A stretch of 64,000 bases of DNA from Anagrus nilaparvatae (lineage: Eukaryota > Arthropoda > Insecta > Hymenoptera > Mymaridae). Positions 9,771 to 22,015 of this stretch are shown here, piece after piece. Position 1 is the first letter of the stretch. Every line of letters begins with the position of its first letter. The notes beneath the pieces were generated by a model. That model was given only the letters and a program-made list of their open reading frames with translations. It was not told the origin of the DNA and did no database searches. The position numbers were made by a program, and so were the translations under genes. The stretch spans positions 1 through 64,000 of the forward strand of contig JAKSXM010000229.1 in assembly GCA_022575985.1 (NCBI GenBank). The letters run 5' to 3'.

Positions 9771-12239
9771 CACTGAAAAAAAAATCCGCTTGACGCAAGC
9801 GGATTTTTTTTTTTTGTTTAAACCATTGCAAATGGCTTGAAACGTAAAAAAAACTTAAAAATATTATTTTTTTGAACTCAAAACTTCATAAAACTGAATT
9901 TTAAAGCTCAAAAGTTAAAAAAATCTTTTTAAAAATAAAGATTACTTATTTAGCTTTTAAAACTTTTTTAAGTGGAATTATTATTGAAAGGTAATAATAA
10001 AAGGTTAAATAAAATATATTTCATTAATTACTAGCTTCAGAAATTACTGAAAACAGCTGAAAACAACTCAAAACCTAAATTAACCAATTTTGGATCATTT
10101 TTAAAATAACCAAATCAGTCTTGTTTTTAATGATTTTGTTTATTACTAATTTTTTTACAGATTTTTTTATTATTTACTTTAATTGTACATATTTTAAAGT
10201 ATTATTTTTCTGTTAAAAATAATTTTTCTTTTAATTTTAAGCGTCTTAGAACAGTTGGTTTTTTTAAAAATTCATAGACTTGCGATGGTAGCGATCTTAC
10301 TCGACACAAAAAAAAATTGAACACTTCACTTTTGAACACCTAAATTAAAACATATAAAACTCAACACACAATATTATTTACACTAATTATTGCACACGAA
10401 TTAAATTAAACACAAAATGTTCAGCTCATTTTATTTGACACAAATTCAAAACAAAAAACTAAAATTTAATTAGTTTTTACACGATTTGCATAAAAAATTT
10501 TTGTGTCGAATAATACGTGTCAAAAAAATTTGTGTTGGATTTAAATGGTGTGGAAAAAATAGTGTTAAAAAATAATGCGTGTTGAGTTTTGTGTGTTTTA
10601 GTCTTGTGTTCAATTTTTTTCGTGTTGAATAAGATCGCTACCCTTAGGATTTTTCTAGCAGATTCAAATGATGTTATAGATTGGACTAAAAGACGTATTC
10701 CCTAGTAATTTTTAATTCTAGTAGAATTCGAACTCCCTATTTATTTTAATATTTTAATATGCTTTGCAGGAGAAAAATTCATTTTTTAAGTTTTTTAGGG
10801 TACCAGTTATGAGGGGACCAATTTTTAAAAGTTTTGCGGTCTTCAAGAAAAAATTTTCTGAATAATATTTGCAAGAATTACTTATATATTTTTTCCTCGA
10901 GATTTCGTTGAAAGCACTATAGTTTTTTTATCTGGTGTTTTCCTTTGCCATAAAATCTTTAGTTTCTATTTTTACTGGCTTTGTCCAATCTTATATATTT
11001 GCATTAGTACCCCATTTGAGCCTAAAGACTTTGAAATATTTAAAATTATCTTTAATAAATAAATAGATAGGAAAAAACTGCTTAAAAAAATGCGAAATCC
11101 TTTCGTCTGAAGATGAAAATTCACTGACTTATTAAATTTTTAAGTTATTGTGCTTCAAGTAACGTGTAATTGAGATTGTAGGAGAATTATTGCAAAATCT
11201 TTAATTAACGATAACTCGTTTATTAAAAAACAAAAAGTTTTAGCATTTTTTCGAGTGGTTTTTCCCTGACTATTTATTTATTAAAGATAATTTTAAATAT
11301 TTCAAACCCTTTAAGCTCAAATGGGCTACCAATGCAAAATATATAAGATTGGACAAAACCAGTAAAAATAGAAACAAAAGATTTTATGGCTAAGGAAAAC
11401 AACAGATAAAAAAACTAGTGGTTTCATCGAATTTCCGAGGAAAAAATATATAAGTAACTCTTCCAAATATTATTCAGAAAATTTTTCCTTGAAGACTGCG
11501 AAACTTTTAAAAATTGGTAACCTCATAATTGGTACCTTAAAAAACTCAATGAATGAATTTTTCTCCTGTAAAGCGTAGTAAAATGTTAAAATAAATAGTG
11601 AGTTTGAATTGTACGGGAAAAATTACTTGGGAATATACCTTTTAGTCCAGTTTATAACATCATTTGAATCTGCTAGAAAAATCTCAAGTCCATGAATTTT
11701 TCAAAAACCCAAATATTTAACATTTGAACTGCTCTATGACGTTAAAATAAATTAAAAGAAAAATTATTTTCAACAAAGATATTACTTCAAAATATATAAA
11801 ATTAAAGTAAATAATAAAAAATCTGTAAAAAAATTAGTAATAAACAAAATCATTAAAAACGAGACTGATTTGGTTATTTTAAAAATGATCCAAAATTGGA
11901 TAATTTAGGTTTGGAGTTGTTTTCAGCTGTTTTCGGTAATTTCTGAAGCTAATAATTAATGAAATATATTTTATTCAACCTTTTATTATTATCTTTCAAT
12001 AATAATTCCACTTAAAAAAGTTTTAAAAGCTAAATAAGTAATCTTTATTTTTAAAAAGATTTTTTTAACTTTTGAGCTTTGAAATTCAGTTTAATGAAGT
12101 TTTGAGTTCAAAAAAATAATATTTTTAAGGTTTTTTTTTTACGTTTCAAGCCATTTGCAATGGTTTAAACAAAAAAAAAAAAATCCGCTTGCGGCAAGTG
12201 GAAAAATCCGCTTGCGGCAAGCGGAATTTTTTTTCAGTG
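9771..12239. mobile_element. 2.47-kb palindromic element, CACTGAAAA termini, TA duplication
   Basis: The left end is TA then CACTGAAAAAAAAATCCGC (9769 on); the right end is ttttttttCAGTG then TA (12235-12241). Arms of about 0.96 kb are inverted copies. For example ccattgcaaatggcttgaaa near 9823 pairs with tttcaagccatttgcaatgg near 12145, and gtccaatcttatatatttgc near 10984 pairs with the inverse near 11340. The unpaired centre is about 11090-11255. Each end carries an inner hairpin ccgcttg...caagcgg, doubled at the right end. A TA duplication is known for Tc1/mariner-type elements, but no transposase frame is present, so the class is inference. Confidence 0.88.
10287..10642. mobile_element. 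Nested 356-bp inverted-repeat element with 8-bp duplication
   Basis: It lies inside the left arm of the larger palindrome. Termini are ggtagcgatcttactcg and the inverse ...ataagatcgctacc. Flanks are cttgcgat (10279-10286) and cttaggat (10643-10650). The other arm of the host palindrome gives the empty site, gacttgagatttttc in inverse at about 11680-11695. The duplication is therefore 8 bp, as known for hAT elements. The interior is full of gtgttnaa-like phrases in both orientations and is wholly palindromic. Confidence 0.85.
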
Positions 12240-12379
12240 TACTCATACTAACAAGAAAAAATAACTTTGATATACTTTCTGAGAAATTATTTTCTGGGTA
12301 TTTATTTTTCTTATAAAAAGAAACTTTGTATATATAAAATACTAATTTATAAAAATTATTATAGAGCGAAGCTCTACCT

Positions 12380-12645
12380 TAATGGATGCAAAAATCAACA
12401 CCTTGTGGGCACGATATCTCAACAACGATCCATTGGATTACTTTCATTTTATAAAACTGGGTTTCTTTTATCGAGTTGATGGAACCTATAGTTTTTGGGA
12501 CCAATTCGGTATTTTTAAAAGCATTTTTATTCTTGTATTTTCGCTTCACAGAGGTGAAAAACCTTATAAATGTCAACTGCGCAATAAATTTCATAGCTTT
12601 TGTATAAACTTTGCATCGATTAAACATTATAGAAATGCAAAATAA
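12380..12645 (+). pseudogene. Decayed C2H2 zinc-finger fragment
   Basis: The frame reads ...LHRGEKPYKCQLRNK followed by FHSFCINFASIKHYRN, ending at a stop at 12643. HRGEKPYKC is very close to the conserved C2H2 inter-finger linker HTGEKPYKC. The second zinc cysteine is arginine (CQLR instead of CxxC), and the histidine pair is displaced, so the finger could not bind zinc as written. The preceding 55 residues show no finger. The reverse strand is also open (12379-12648), which is taken as chance. It is most likely a relic of a zinc-finger gene or of a duplicated exon. Confidence 0.4.
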
Positions 12646-12659
12646 CACCAGATACTTAT

Positions 12660-13140
12660 ATTTTTAGGCACGATCACCTTATGTATGCAATACATAGGTG
12701 AAATTGTGCCTTATAAGTTTGTCAGGTCAAAAAACGGAAAAGTTTCTAAATTGTCCATTTCGTGGAGAAATTTGGTCCCCAGGTCATTCTGATGCCTCTA
12801 AATGCTTATATTGCCTGGCCTGGTGTGTGTAGGGATGTATGTTCAAGAAAGTGTACCCTCAAGATCTCAGAACCTACTCAATGAATCAAAAATCCCTTAG
12901 ACCAAATTTTTTGAAATCAGATCTAGTTTCAGGGTTTTCAATTTCAAGTGATTTCATCAAGTCTTTGCAGAGAAATGTCTAAAAAACTGATTTCAGATAT
13001 TTAAAAAAATTATGAAAAAATGATAAAAATGGTGAAAAATGAATTGGTTTTGAATTTAATGCATCCAAAATGTGGTTAATGATCTAAAATAACCAGAAAA
13101 TAATTAAATAAATTGAAATTTATATTTTAGGCACGATCAC
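12660..13140. repeat. Dispersed repeat with 44-bp hairpin
   Basis: 12667-12710 is a near-perfect hairpin: ggcacgatcaccttatgtat pairs with atacataggtgaaattgtgc. The first half recurs at 13133-13155 (taggcacgatcaccctatgt), directly before the LINE poly-T. The block between is moderately GC-rich and non-coding. Confidence 0.6.
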
Positions 13141-13157
13141 CCTATGTATTCAATTTG

Positions 13158-13975
13158 TTTTTTTTTTTTTTGGGCCCCTTCAAGAAGGGGCCTTTTTCGT
13201 AGGACGAGGAGAATGCATTTACGTATACCTTACACCGCGTATTGTATGGTTATGTGGGACTCAACCTCAAATTTGTATCTGGGGTTGCCCAGATATACAC
13301 AATTGAGGAGGAATTACAATACCCACAAAACTCCCCACCCTCCTGCATTTATGACAATATCATAGAATCCGGACCGGGACTCCCTGTTTAGGTATTACTT
13401 CGGTCCGGGAACAATGCAGCCAAGGCATTTCTTCGCCATACCCTGTCAATAAAGGAGGAGATTTTCCTACGAGAGGAAACCTTCCTCCTTTTTTTTAATC
13501 AGTGTCGCCCGTACATACTCTGCCACACTGTACCAGTTAGCGGTACTCCGCAGCATTTCCGGGACGACTCCTTCCGGCCTCCATTCATCGAAGGGCGGTC
13601 GCCCTTCAGCGAAGCGAGGACACCCAAAAAAAGGTGTGCTCAGCGGTATCCAGCTCGCCCGGGAAATGCAAACATTCCGGAGATGTCACCTTGCGCCACT
13701 TGAAAAGCATATCGCGGAAATAACCGTGACCAGTTAGGAACTGGGTGAGGTAGAAGTCTACCTCCCCATGATCACGGTTCATCCAGATTTCCAAATCGAT
13801 GATAAGGCGGTGCGTCCAACGTCCTCTCGGGTCACCATTCCACCTATACTGCCAGCATTCCATTGTGTGGGAGCGAGCGCGAACGGAAGCTACGTCGCGC
13901 TCTTCTTCCTCACTGTTATAGATCGCCTGCCTTTCCAAGGCAAGCAGATCGATGGGAATCACCCGAACCACCATG
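13158..13975 (-). pseudogene. R1-like non-LTR retrotransposon, 3' fragment
   Basis: Minus-strand coding runs from 13974 to about 13478. It contains IPIDLLALERQAIYNSEEEE, then WTHRLIIDLEIWMNRDHGEV, FYLTQFLTGHGYFRDMLFKW and ETAEHVFF-like DTAEHTFF. These are typical of the region behind the RT domain of R1-group elements (GRWTHRLIPD, HGEVNFHLTQFLTGHG, CP.C...ETAEHVFFECPRF). A single frameshift near 13625 breaks it; in the next frame it continues CPRFAEGRPPFDEWRPEGVV and on to a stop at about 13478. The 3' UTR includes the hairpin ggccccttcaagaaggggcc, and the 14-base poly-T at 13158-13171 is the poly(A) tail of the minus strand. The RT catalytic core is missing, so the copy is 5'-truncated and dead. 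It resembles the fragment nested at 49690-50445, which stops at about the same point (MPIDLLAL) where this one begins. Confidence 0.85.
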
Positions 13976-16740
13976 CCATGTGTTATGGGAAAAAAGAATT
14001 TTGGAAAAAAAATTCATTAGAAAACTTGAACCCCAGCCAGTGACGGCGAGTAACTAAATCAGTTTGACTGGAGATTTTATACCGAGCATTACCCGCATGA
14101 AAAAATGTCGAATATTTAACTATCAAGTTTTGTTTGCTATAAGCACATTCTAAATTCAACTGCTTCTCTACGTTAAACAGGTCAGATACCTCTACTTGAA
14201 TAACTGTAATTGTTTAAGCTTCGGAGCCATTAAAATTAAATTCAAGCAGATTAATCTGACAGCATATTTCATACTTTCATTCATAAAAAAAAAAATATAA
14301 TCCAACTTGAAACTATAAAATATTAAAAATGCATTATAATAGATTAAATTAATGTACAAAATTTTTTATAAAATAAAAAAAAATTGTCACTTCAGCTGAT
14401 ATAACTTTTTTTTTTCTTGTCACAACATTCATTTATTTTCATCACTTTCAAATATCTTAATGTGAACTCATTAAGAAAAATTTTATCTTTATAAATATCT
14501 TATATTTTTTATTTTCTTTAATGTCAAAACTCTATTAATACATAAATTATTATTATCATTATAAATAAAGTAGTTGTATATGATAATTTAGAAAAAAAAT
14601 ATTATACGTCTTTTTTTCTTTTAAAAAACTATTTAAAATACATTTATAGTATTTCTGTTCCATTTTTTCTTAAAAACATAGTTAAATATTTATTATATAA
14701 ACTTAGATTTATTTTATATTATATTCTCTCTTGAAAATAAACAACATGAAATTCTCATTAAAACTCTTATAAAATATATTAAATTTTTAAACATTTGTAC
14801 TTTTTATTTTTTATTTATTCATCAAAGAAAATAACACGCGAACCCTATGTTTGCACGCATGTTTTTTTTCATCCACTTGAATATTTTTCATTTATTTCCG
14901 CACGGTAACACGTTCTTGACTTTTCTTTAACGTTATATTATGAATGATATTTTTATATATATACCTTTACTTTTTTTTTGCTTTATTTTTAACTATTTCT
15001 TTTACATGTACATGTATATTTATATTGGTGTTAAACTAAAAGCTTTTTTTTTTTAGAAATTTATTAAAATAAAAAATATTTACTTCTTAAGATCTTTAAT
15101 TTATACAAAAAAATATAAAAAAATACATTTTATATGTAAGATTTTGAAGTAAAAATAAAAAACTTTTCTTTTTTTTTAACGATGCAATTTTTATTTCTCC
15201 CTTAAGAGCTCTCAAATTTATACAACCTATAACGAACGTATTACTTGTAAAACGAAATGTATTTTATATATATGTATATATATATGATTTATATTTGTTA
15301 AAAAAAATATCTCGAGGGTTGCAGTTTTTCTTGTTATATTTAAAATTTTTTTTTGTGTGTCCAAATGGAAGTACGTACACTGTAAAAAATTTTTTGGTCC
15401 ATTTAACGAACAGGAAGAAAATGAATTCGATATAAAACGTGAATTTTTTAATTTATTAGCAATTATTTTTTTGGATAATCGCTGTAAAATCAGTAAAATT
15501 TTAATAAATATACTTTGAAATAAATAATAAATGGGCAATTATTAGTACTAGGCAGGCTCAATTATTTCAAAATGGCTAATGGCAGTTGTTATTCGATTTT
15601 TGAAAATGTTAAAATCTCGAATAAAATCTGAGCTATCTTTTCAAATTTAATTTTTTCTAAATAAATCTAAAAACAATTTTTTTAAGAGAAAGTGTTAATA
15701 AAATTTCCTGCTGAGATCTAATCATATGAGATTTTTGGAAAAACATCAAGGAAAGCCAAAATTGGAAAAACTAACGAAAGAATTCTACGTAAATTTCTGA
15801 AAATGTGTCAATTTATTTTTTATAATTGGCCTTAAATTTTTTATTTTCCAATTACAATGTACTTTTTTCTGGTAAATATTTTTTTTTCTAATATTTGTCT
15901 TTGAAGTATTTAAAATTTCGAAAAATGTTTTTTAAAGGCTTTACTAGTAATAACATGAAAATTACAACTAGATTTTTGAATTCTTTGAGAAACTTTACTA
16001 TAAGTAGTGTTTTCAGACAAATTTTGGATGTTCCTGTAACGCTAAACAAAGAAAAGAGGATTAATTTTGCAACAAAGTTGAAATTTTGTTCGTTTTTTAA
16101 TTATATTATTAAGTTTTTTAATTTTCTGAATTTTTATTGATTTATACTTTCCAACAAAATTTCGAAAAAAACTAAACTTAAAACCAAATAAATTAATGAG
16201 ATTATTTAATTAATTATTTATAAATATAAAATCTTACACATAGAATTTAAATAATTTTAATTATCCTATAAATTTTGCGCAATAAAAAAAGGTCATTAAA
16301 AGTGACTTTTCTAAAAAAGGAAAAAAATAATAATAATCTAGATTTAACCGGCTGTTTCTTTTCTTTTTTAATTTGCATTTTTTTTTTAAGTTTATACCAT
16401 CTTTTCTCTCATTAAGATATCGACTTGGGTAATCATGATAATACCCTAAGGAAAATTATATACATAGAAAAACTACTTAAAAAAGATAACTATTAAAAAG
16501 AAAGTTTATGAGAATAAAATGAAGATACCGACGTTAAAACAAAAATTTTAATAATATAAAAAGATAAGTGATTTAATAAAATAAAAAAATATGCCGTATA
16601 ATTAAGTGTATATGTTAATTTTTTTTATCAGAATTACTTTTCAAAAATAAATTAAGTAATTATTTTATAATAAGCGTCTTTTAATTAGCTTTATTAAAAC
16701 TAAGGTTAGGTACTTGATTTTTATGATGAATCCACGACGT
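13976..16740. other. AT-rich spacer, no gene seen
   Basis: Homopolymer and (TA)n tracts dominate. 14010-14230 is slightly more complex (cccagccagtgacggcgag) but matches no gene that I recognise. The open frames at 15227-15538 (minus) and 15895-16140 (plus) are low complexity (I, K, F, N) and lack recognisable motifs. Confidence 0.55.
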
Positions 16741-16765
16741 GCTCTTGTTGAATTAGTGCTGTCTA

Positions 16766-17650
16766 TTTTAACCCTTGTACCCGTGTACCTTTTTGGTCTA
16801 AAATTTAAAAATTTTTATATTTCAAACTCAAAATTTTTTTTCTAGCTTTTAGACCAGCTTCAAGCAACTAACATTTTAGTGATTTCAATGGTCAGAAGTT
16901 AAAAAAAAAATTTTATTTATATAAAAAAACGATTTTTAAACGCACCTCTGCAGGGCTGGCAGGGTATCCGTGTACCCAGATAAAAAAATATGTGTTTTAT
17001 TAAATATTTGTATAAGAAAAAGGTAATAATTCATAAAATAAAGCAATATTATTATTATTTAATAATAATTTTTTTGATTCCATATTTTGCTGTTTTACTA
17101 GGTATATAATGGGTAAAACTGGTACACTCGGGCGCGCCCCCGATATGAAAAAATCTGCTTGTAAATAGCTGAATTGTCACTTATTGGGGAAATTTTATCA
17201 CTTTCCAAGCGATACCTGCGCGTATATTGGAGACATTAAATCTTAAAAATCGTAAAATGCTTTGAAAATTGATTTCCACATCTCGTCTATTGAATCTGTA
17301 TACTGGAATTATTGGCCCCTTTACTGTTATTAACAAACCAATAGAACAGTATATCTCATTTTTTATAAGAACATCTGTTTTTATTATTTGAAATTTGATA
17401 TTCCCGTACTAATTTATTATATACTAATTTATTCAGATCAAATTTTTATCTAATCCGGTTTTATCGATTTTAATAATCAAATATTGAGTTTCTGGTTTTG
17501 AAATTATATATATATTTTTTTTAATATTATAGTTCATGAAAACAAAAGAGTAAAATGTAAAATAAAATTTGCCACCTAATTAATTAACAAATTTAAAGAT
17601 GCGGGTACACGGACCTTGTTGGCCAGATGTGCGGTTGAGTCCCCAAGAGT
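16766..17650. repeat. Possible piggyBac-like relic
   Basis: ttaacccttgtacccgtgta at 16769 has the TTAA-CCC form of piggyBac-type ends. Related phrases recur inside: gggtatccgtgtaccc near 16963, and the inverse gcgggtacacggacc near 17601. A matching right terminus with TTAA was not found, and no transposase motif is visible. Confidence 0.25.
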
Positions 17651-17820
17651 TTACTAGATAATTGTAGAATGTGCCTAAGAACAGCGTTGATGATGTCAGA
17701 ATAGTCTTGATTAAAGAAGATAAACTTGAATAATGGTAAGGAACTGAAAAATAAGATAAATTAGCTTATTTTTTTAAAAAGGCCAAATAAATAAAAATAG
17801 CTATGAAAAACAAATTGGTT

Positions 17821-18104
17821 TACTGAAAAAAAATTCACTTGCTGCTAGCGGAACAGTTATGTTTGCCCCAAGCAGAATTTGCTAACGGTAAACTTAATCC
17901 CACTTGTTGCTAGTGGACTTTTTTCATGCTCAAACGATTAAAATGACTTGAAACTTAAAGAAAATAAAAAAATTTTTTAAAGAAAGAAAAAAATGTTATT
18001 TTTATTTTTTTTTAGTGTTACAAATTATTTACAATCGTTTAAACAAAAAAAAAATCCGCTAACAAGAATATTCCTTTTGTGATAATCATATTTTTTTCAG
18101 TGTA
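17821..18104. mobile_element. Short relative of the CACTGAAAA palindromic element
   Basis: Left end tactgaaaaaaaattcactt, right end tttttttcagtgta. Inside are tgctcaaacgattaaaatga near 17930 and the inverse acaatcgtttaaacaaaaaa near 18031, matching the subterminal part of 9771-12239. About 284 bp, hence MITE-sized. A third decayed piece (aattgcaaatgatctgaaac) lies at 38213. Confidence 0.7.
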
Positions 18105-20109
18105 GAGAGACTAATTTTCAGTTGTAATTGCAAGAAAGATACTTTGAAATGGATTTGAAAACACGACTAAAAGTTTCATGTGCATTACAATTAAAAATAT
18201 GCTTACATTAATAATGAATATTTGAATTCAACGAATTTTATAAAGGTTTAAAACTAAAAGCTTAAATTATTTATAATTATCTGACATAAATGAAAATCAA
18301 AACTCTTTTGTTACATACGTTAATAACTAAACATAACTTTTTCTTTTCCTACCTAAAATACATTATTATAAAGTTTTAAAGTACATAAAATAGTTTAATT
18401 AATTTACAACTTTAAAGTGTTATACTTATCAGTAATAATAATAATAATAATAAAAATAATATTGTAAATAAATAATTAAATTAATATAACTAATAAAATA
18501 TATGTATATTAGTCAGGAAGTTAAGATTTTTTTTATGTCTCAATCTGATTTTGAGCAAAATAAATTTTAAGCCAATTGTGCCCGTTCAAGACTATTTGGA
18601 CCTAATTTATTTTATAGAAAATACTAAATATTTTGGGCTAAGTATATATCTGACCTAGGAAGTAATTTAGGTAGACTTTTTCTTTAAGAAGTTCAGTTTT
18701 TAAGCCAATATTATAAATTTTTATTCAATTAAATACTCTAATTATTCCATTGCCCCAATTTTTGTTTCTGATCTCTTGTATATTTATTGTATAGGCTATT
18801 TAAAATTCATTCCGCATTTAATTTAATCCAACCAGATATGTCCAAAGAAATGTACTCTTGAGAAAACACAAATAAATATTTCTTGATCATCGTATTGCCT
18901 CAGTCGTCTATAACTTATTAATTAGATTACAAACAGTTACATATGTAACTTAACATTAAAAGTTCGAAGATAAAAATTGGTTTATTTAAAACAGTTTTCA
19001 ATTTTGGAAATGATATAATTTGCACGAAATTTAAAAATCATAAAAATTTTTTAAAATAACTCCAAGGCTAATGTAGCACAGACTGAATAATTAAAATGAA
19101 CATATAATTGTATCATAAAGTTTATAATTACATTTTCTGTAAATTAAAACTATAATAACATACAGTTTTATAGCAGGAGTTTAAATTTTTGTGCATTATG
19201 TAATATTTAATAATTTTAATAATCTACAAATTTTCGCATACTCGTATAAAATATTTTATGTACCGAAGTATTTTTGAGGTTTTTTACATAACGTTAATTA
19301 AATCAAATTAAATTAATGAAATATTTTAATAAAATAGGAATTTACATAAGTTATTTTTAAAAGCTTAAAAAATATACTAAATTAATAACTTTTAAAGTCT
19401 ATTGAAAAAAAAAGAAGAAAAATATAAATTATACGTTCAAATTTACTAATGGATATGGACTTTAACCAAAAACCAAAATCTCTAGTCTGTAATATATAAC
19501 TATCTAAAACTATAAATTGGAATAGTAATACTAAAACCTAAAGGTAATATCTCAATCAGTTTTCTGACTCTGTGTTTAACCTCATAACATCTATAGAGTG
19601 TATTAAACCTTGACTTTACAGTTAGTTTAACATTTTACTAAAATAAAATATTATGCGGTTTTATTATAGGAATTTTTTTCTCCTTTTTTTTAATACAAGT
19701 TTTCATAATTTTTGTTCGTGTATGTAGAATTAAACATTTGTTGCAGTAAGTTTCGCAAGATCGAAATGGAAAAAAAAATTTTTTTAAACGTGATTTTAGA
19801 ACACAGATTTAAAATTTTGTTTGTGAAAAATATGACTGACGTGAGATCTATAAATTCAATGTGGATTTTGTATTGGAACTAGCACTGGTAGTATTTTGCT
19901 GGTTAGTTTTAGCAAAATTAACATTGAGTTTCGAGATGTCGCATAGGTCATATTACTTCCCATATATTTTGACGCTAAATTTTACTGTGTGTTAAAATGG
20001 GTCCATTTTTTTACTATATATTTAAAAATTCACTTATTTTATATAAATGTAAATAATTTTTAAATATGAATAAATCCCTTCGATACCTTGTGCTAACAAT
20101 TTTTGGTTA
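18105..20109. other. AT-rich spacer, no gene seen
   Basis: Only low-complexity sequence with an (ATA)n run near 18430-18455. No motif, repeat copy or splice-linked open frame was recognised. Confidence 0.5.
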
Positions 20110-20365
20110 TTTCGCCTCTGGGTAAATAGTGTTTCTGATCAACGACCAGAAAGCACGTATTTCCCCGTCACTGCACGGCCGAATAATTCATGTTTTCTCT
20201 ATACTGGCAAAAAATAATTTTATGAGGCTGCGTCTGCCCATGAATAAAGAATTTCCCAAATCGGAATTTAACATTCTCGGCTTTGCCTTGGAAGGTAATT
20301 TACGTGCATTTTGGGTCACTATTTACTTCTCTGGACATGTGCTGAAAACACATTCAGACATTTAA
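20110..20365 (+). repeat. Copy of the dispersed 'GCCCAAATCGCACGTAA' family
   Basis: aataaagaatttcccaaatc and gccttggaaggtaatttacg match phrases at 27310 (aataaagaatgtccccaatc, gtctcggaaggtaatttaca), 44330 and 53740. caacgaccagaaagcacg recalls gaccagaaaa near 44470. The frame open across it (20129-20365) is a passive consequence of the higher GC. Confidence 0.6.
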
Positions 20366-21560
20366 AAGAACCAAAAAAAAGCCAAATTCTAATATACAAA
20401 CATTATTTTTATATTTTTATCTTTCTAAAAATGATAATGTAAGCAAAAAAAAAAAAAACAAAATAAAACTATAAAAAGATTTTAAATATGTAAATATTAT
20501 AAATATTTATACATAAAGTAAAAAGAAAAGTAGTTTGATGATGCCCACTTTCCATGTACTTGACTAAAAAAAAATATACAGAATTTGAAGTGTGTTTAAC
20601 GTGCAACACAGACGCGTCACAACACAGAAAAATCAAGATTTTCCCTCTTTTTTTTTGCTCTATACTTTTTTTTCTCGCTTTATCTAGTTTTTATGCTCGT
20701 ATTAGAGTGAAGGGTAAAATAAGAATATATAAGAGTATAAACGAAAAGATCTCTCTTGGCTCAGCTGCCAGATACCAAAAAAGATTTTTTTTTCGTTCTT
20801 TTTTATTATAAAAGTAGAGAAAACGAGTTTAAATCGTTGCTCAAATTACTTGATGTCTTTATATATAAGAAAATCTAACCTATTATGCATCTTTAAAGTT
20901 TAAATTGCTGTGTATACTTTATGCAAATTTATATATAGGTATACTTATTTATTTGTATAAACTTTAACATTCTAAATAAATATAAATTATTTTTATTTCA
21001 AAATTTTTTCAAAAACAGAGAAGAAAAAAACTAATTAATTTTTTTTTTTATATTTAAAAAAATCGATATTTTACTATATTAAAGTTAAAAGTGCAATTAA
21101 TTTGAAAGTGCAATCAGCGTAGATTTATACGGCTGACCAAAGGCTGACTGATATCCCTTTACCTATAGCATGTATTTGCATGTATTTATAATTAAATAGT
21201 TTTAACGCTTTTGAATTTTGCATGCTTTTGTGATTTAAATTGTTTTATTGCATGACGTTTAACAATTGACATTTTTAGTGATTTGTTTTAATATCCTTAT
21301 CCGTATTATACTTAATATGTATTTAAATATGTACGAATTTCAAAATATTTTTATTAAAATTGTATGTTTAATTTGTAGATTATTAGTACACACAAGGCTT
21401 AAGTTTATTTTTAATTATAACAACAATAATTTTTTTTAAATTAATCTTTAATTTTTTTCTTTTTTTACGCATTTTTTGCATTTTAATAGTGATTTCTAAA
21501 TATCCTTAACGTACAAATTCTATCAAGTTTTCAATTTTTTGACTTTGATTTTTGAATTTA
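20366..21560. other. AT-rich spacer, no gene seen
   Basis: The frame at 20554-20811 includes a lysine/phenylalanine-rich low-complexity sequence and no recognised domain. Nothing else was identified. Confidence 0.5.
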
Positions 21561-21564
21561 AGGG

Positions 21565-21840
21565 AGAAAATTTTCAATTTTTCACCCAGAAATATTTTCC
21601 GATTTTTCAAGATGGCGGACATAAAAAAATATGAAACGAAAAATTGTACGTTACTGATGGGTTTTTGAGATTGAAAAAACCGAATTTTAAAAGGAAAATT
21701 TTCCGCCATCTTCAAAACTCGGAAAATATTTTAGGTTGAAAATTTGAAAATTTTCCCTCTTAAATTTCTTTTAATATTTTTTATGACCGCCATCTTGAAA
21801 ACTCGGAAAATATTTTAGGGTGAAAAATTGAAAATTACGT
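21565..21840. repeat. Inverted and direct repeats of a 40-bp motif
   Basis: gatttttcaagatggcggac (about 21601) is the inverse of the motif at 21703 (ccgccatcttcaaaactcgg) and at 21788 (ccgccatcttgaaaactcgg). The two latter copies both run on into aaaatattttaggttgaaaa-like sequence. The pair plus extra direct copy looks like a small foldback element with a duplicated arm. Confidence 0.7.
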
Positions 21841-22015
21841 AGAGTTATAACATTCTACTTTCCTTCTATTTTCTTTTTTTAATTAATTGTATCTCTTATA
21901 ATATAACCAGTCTGCGCACAGCTTGTTAAATCACTTCAGCAGAATACTTTGCAATTGTAATATTTTGTAAATATTTCTGGTTCTAAATAAATAAATAAAT
22001 TAATAAATAAAAATA
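21841..22015 (+). repeat. Probable LINE 3' tail
   Basis: cttcagcagaatactttgca, attttgtaaatatttctggt and then (taaa)n at 21985-22010 look like the 3' end of a jockey- or CR1-type element. No coding part is attached. Confidence 0.35.

Noticed and set aside
12379..12648. 89-residue minus-strand frame opposite the zinc-finger relic
   Set aside because: No motif; the plus strand carries the recognisable HRGEKPYKC linker.
13606..14057. Plus-strand frames at 13768-14043 and 13863-14057
   Set aside because: Antisense shadows of the R1-like LINE fragment.
14010..14100. Possible rRNA-like phrase (cagtgacggcgagtaact)
   Set aside because: Only about 15 bases recall the 28S phrase agtaacggcgagtgaac; the flanks do not match rRNA.
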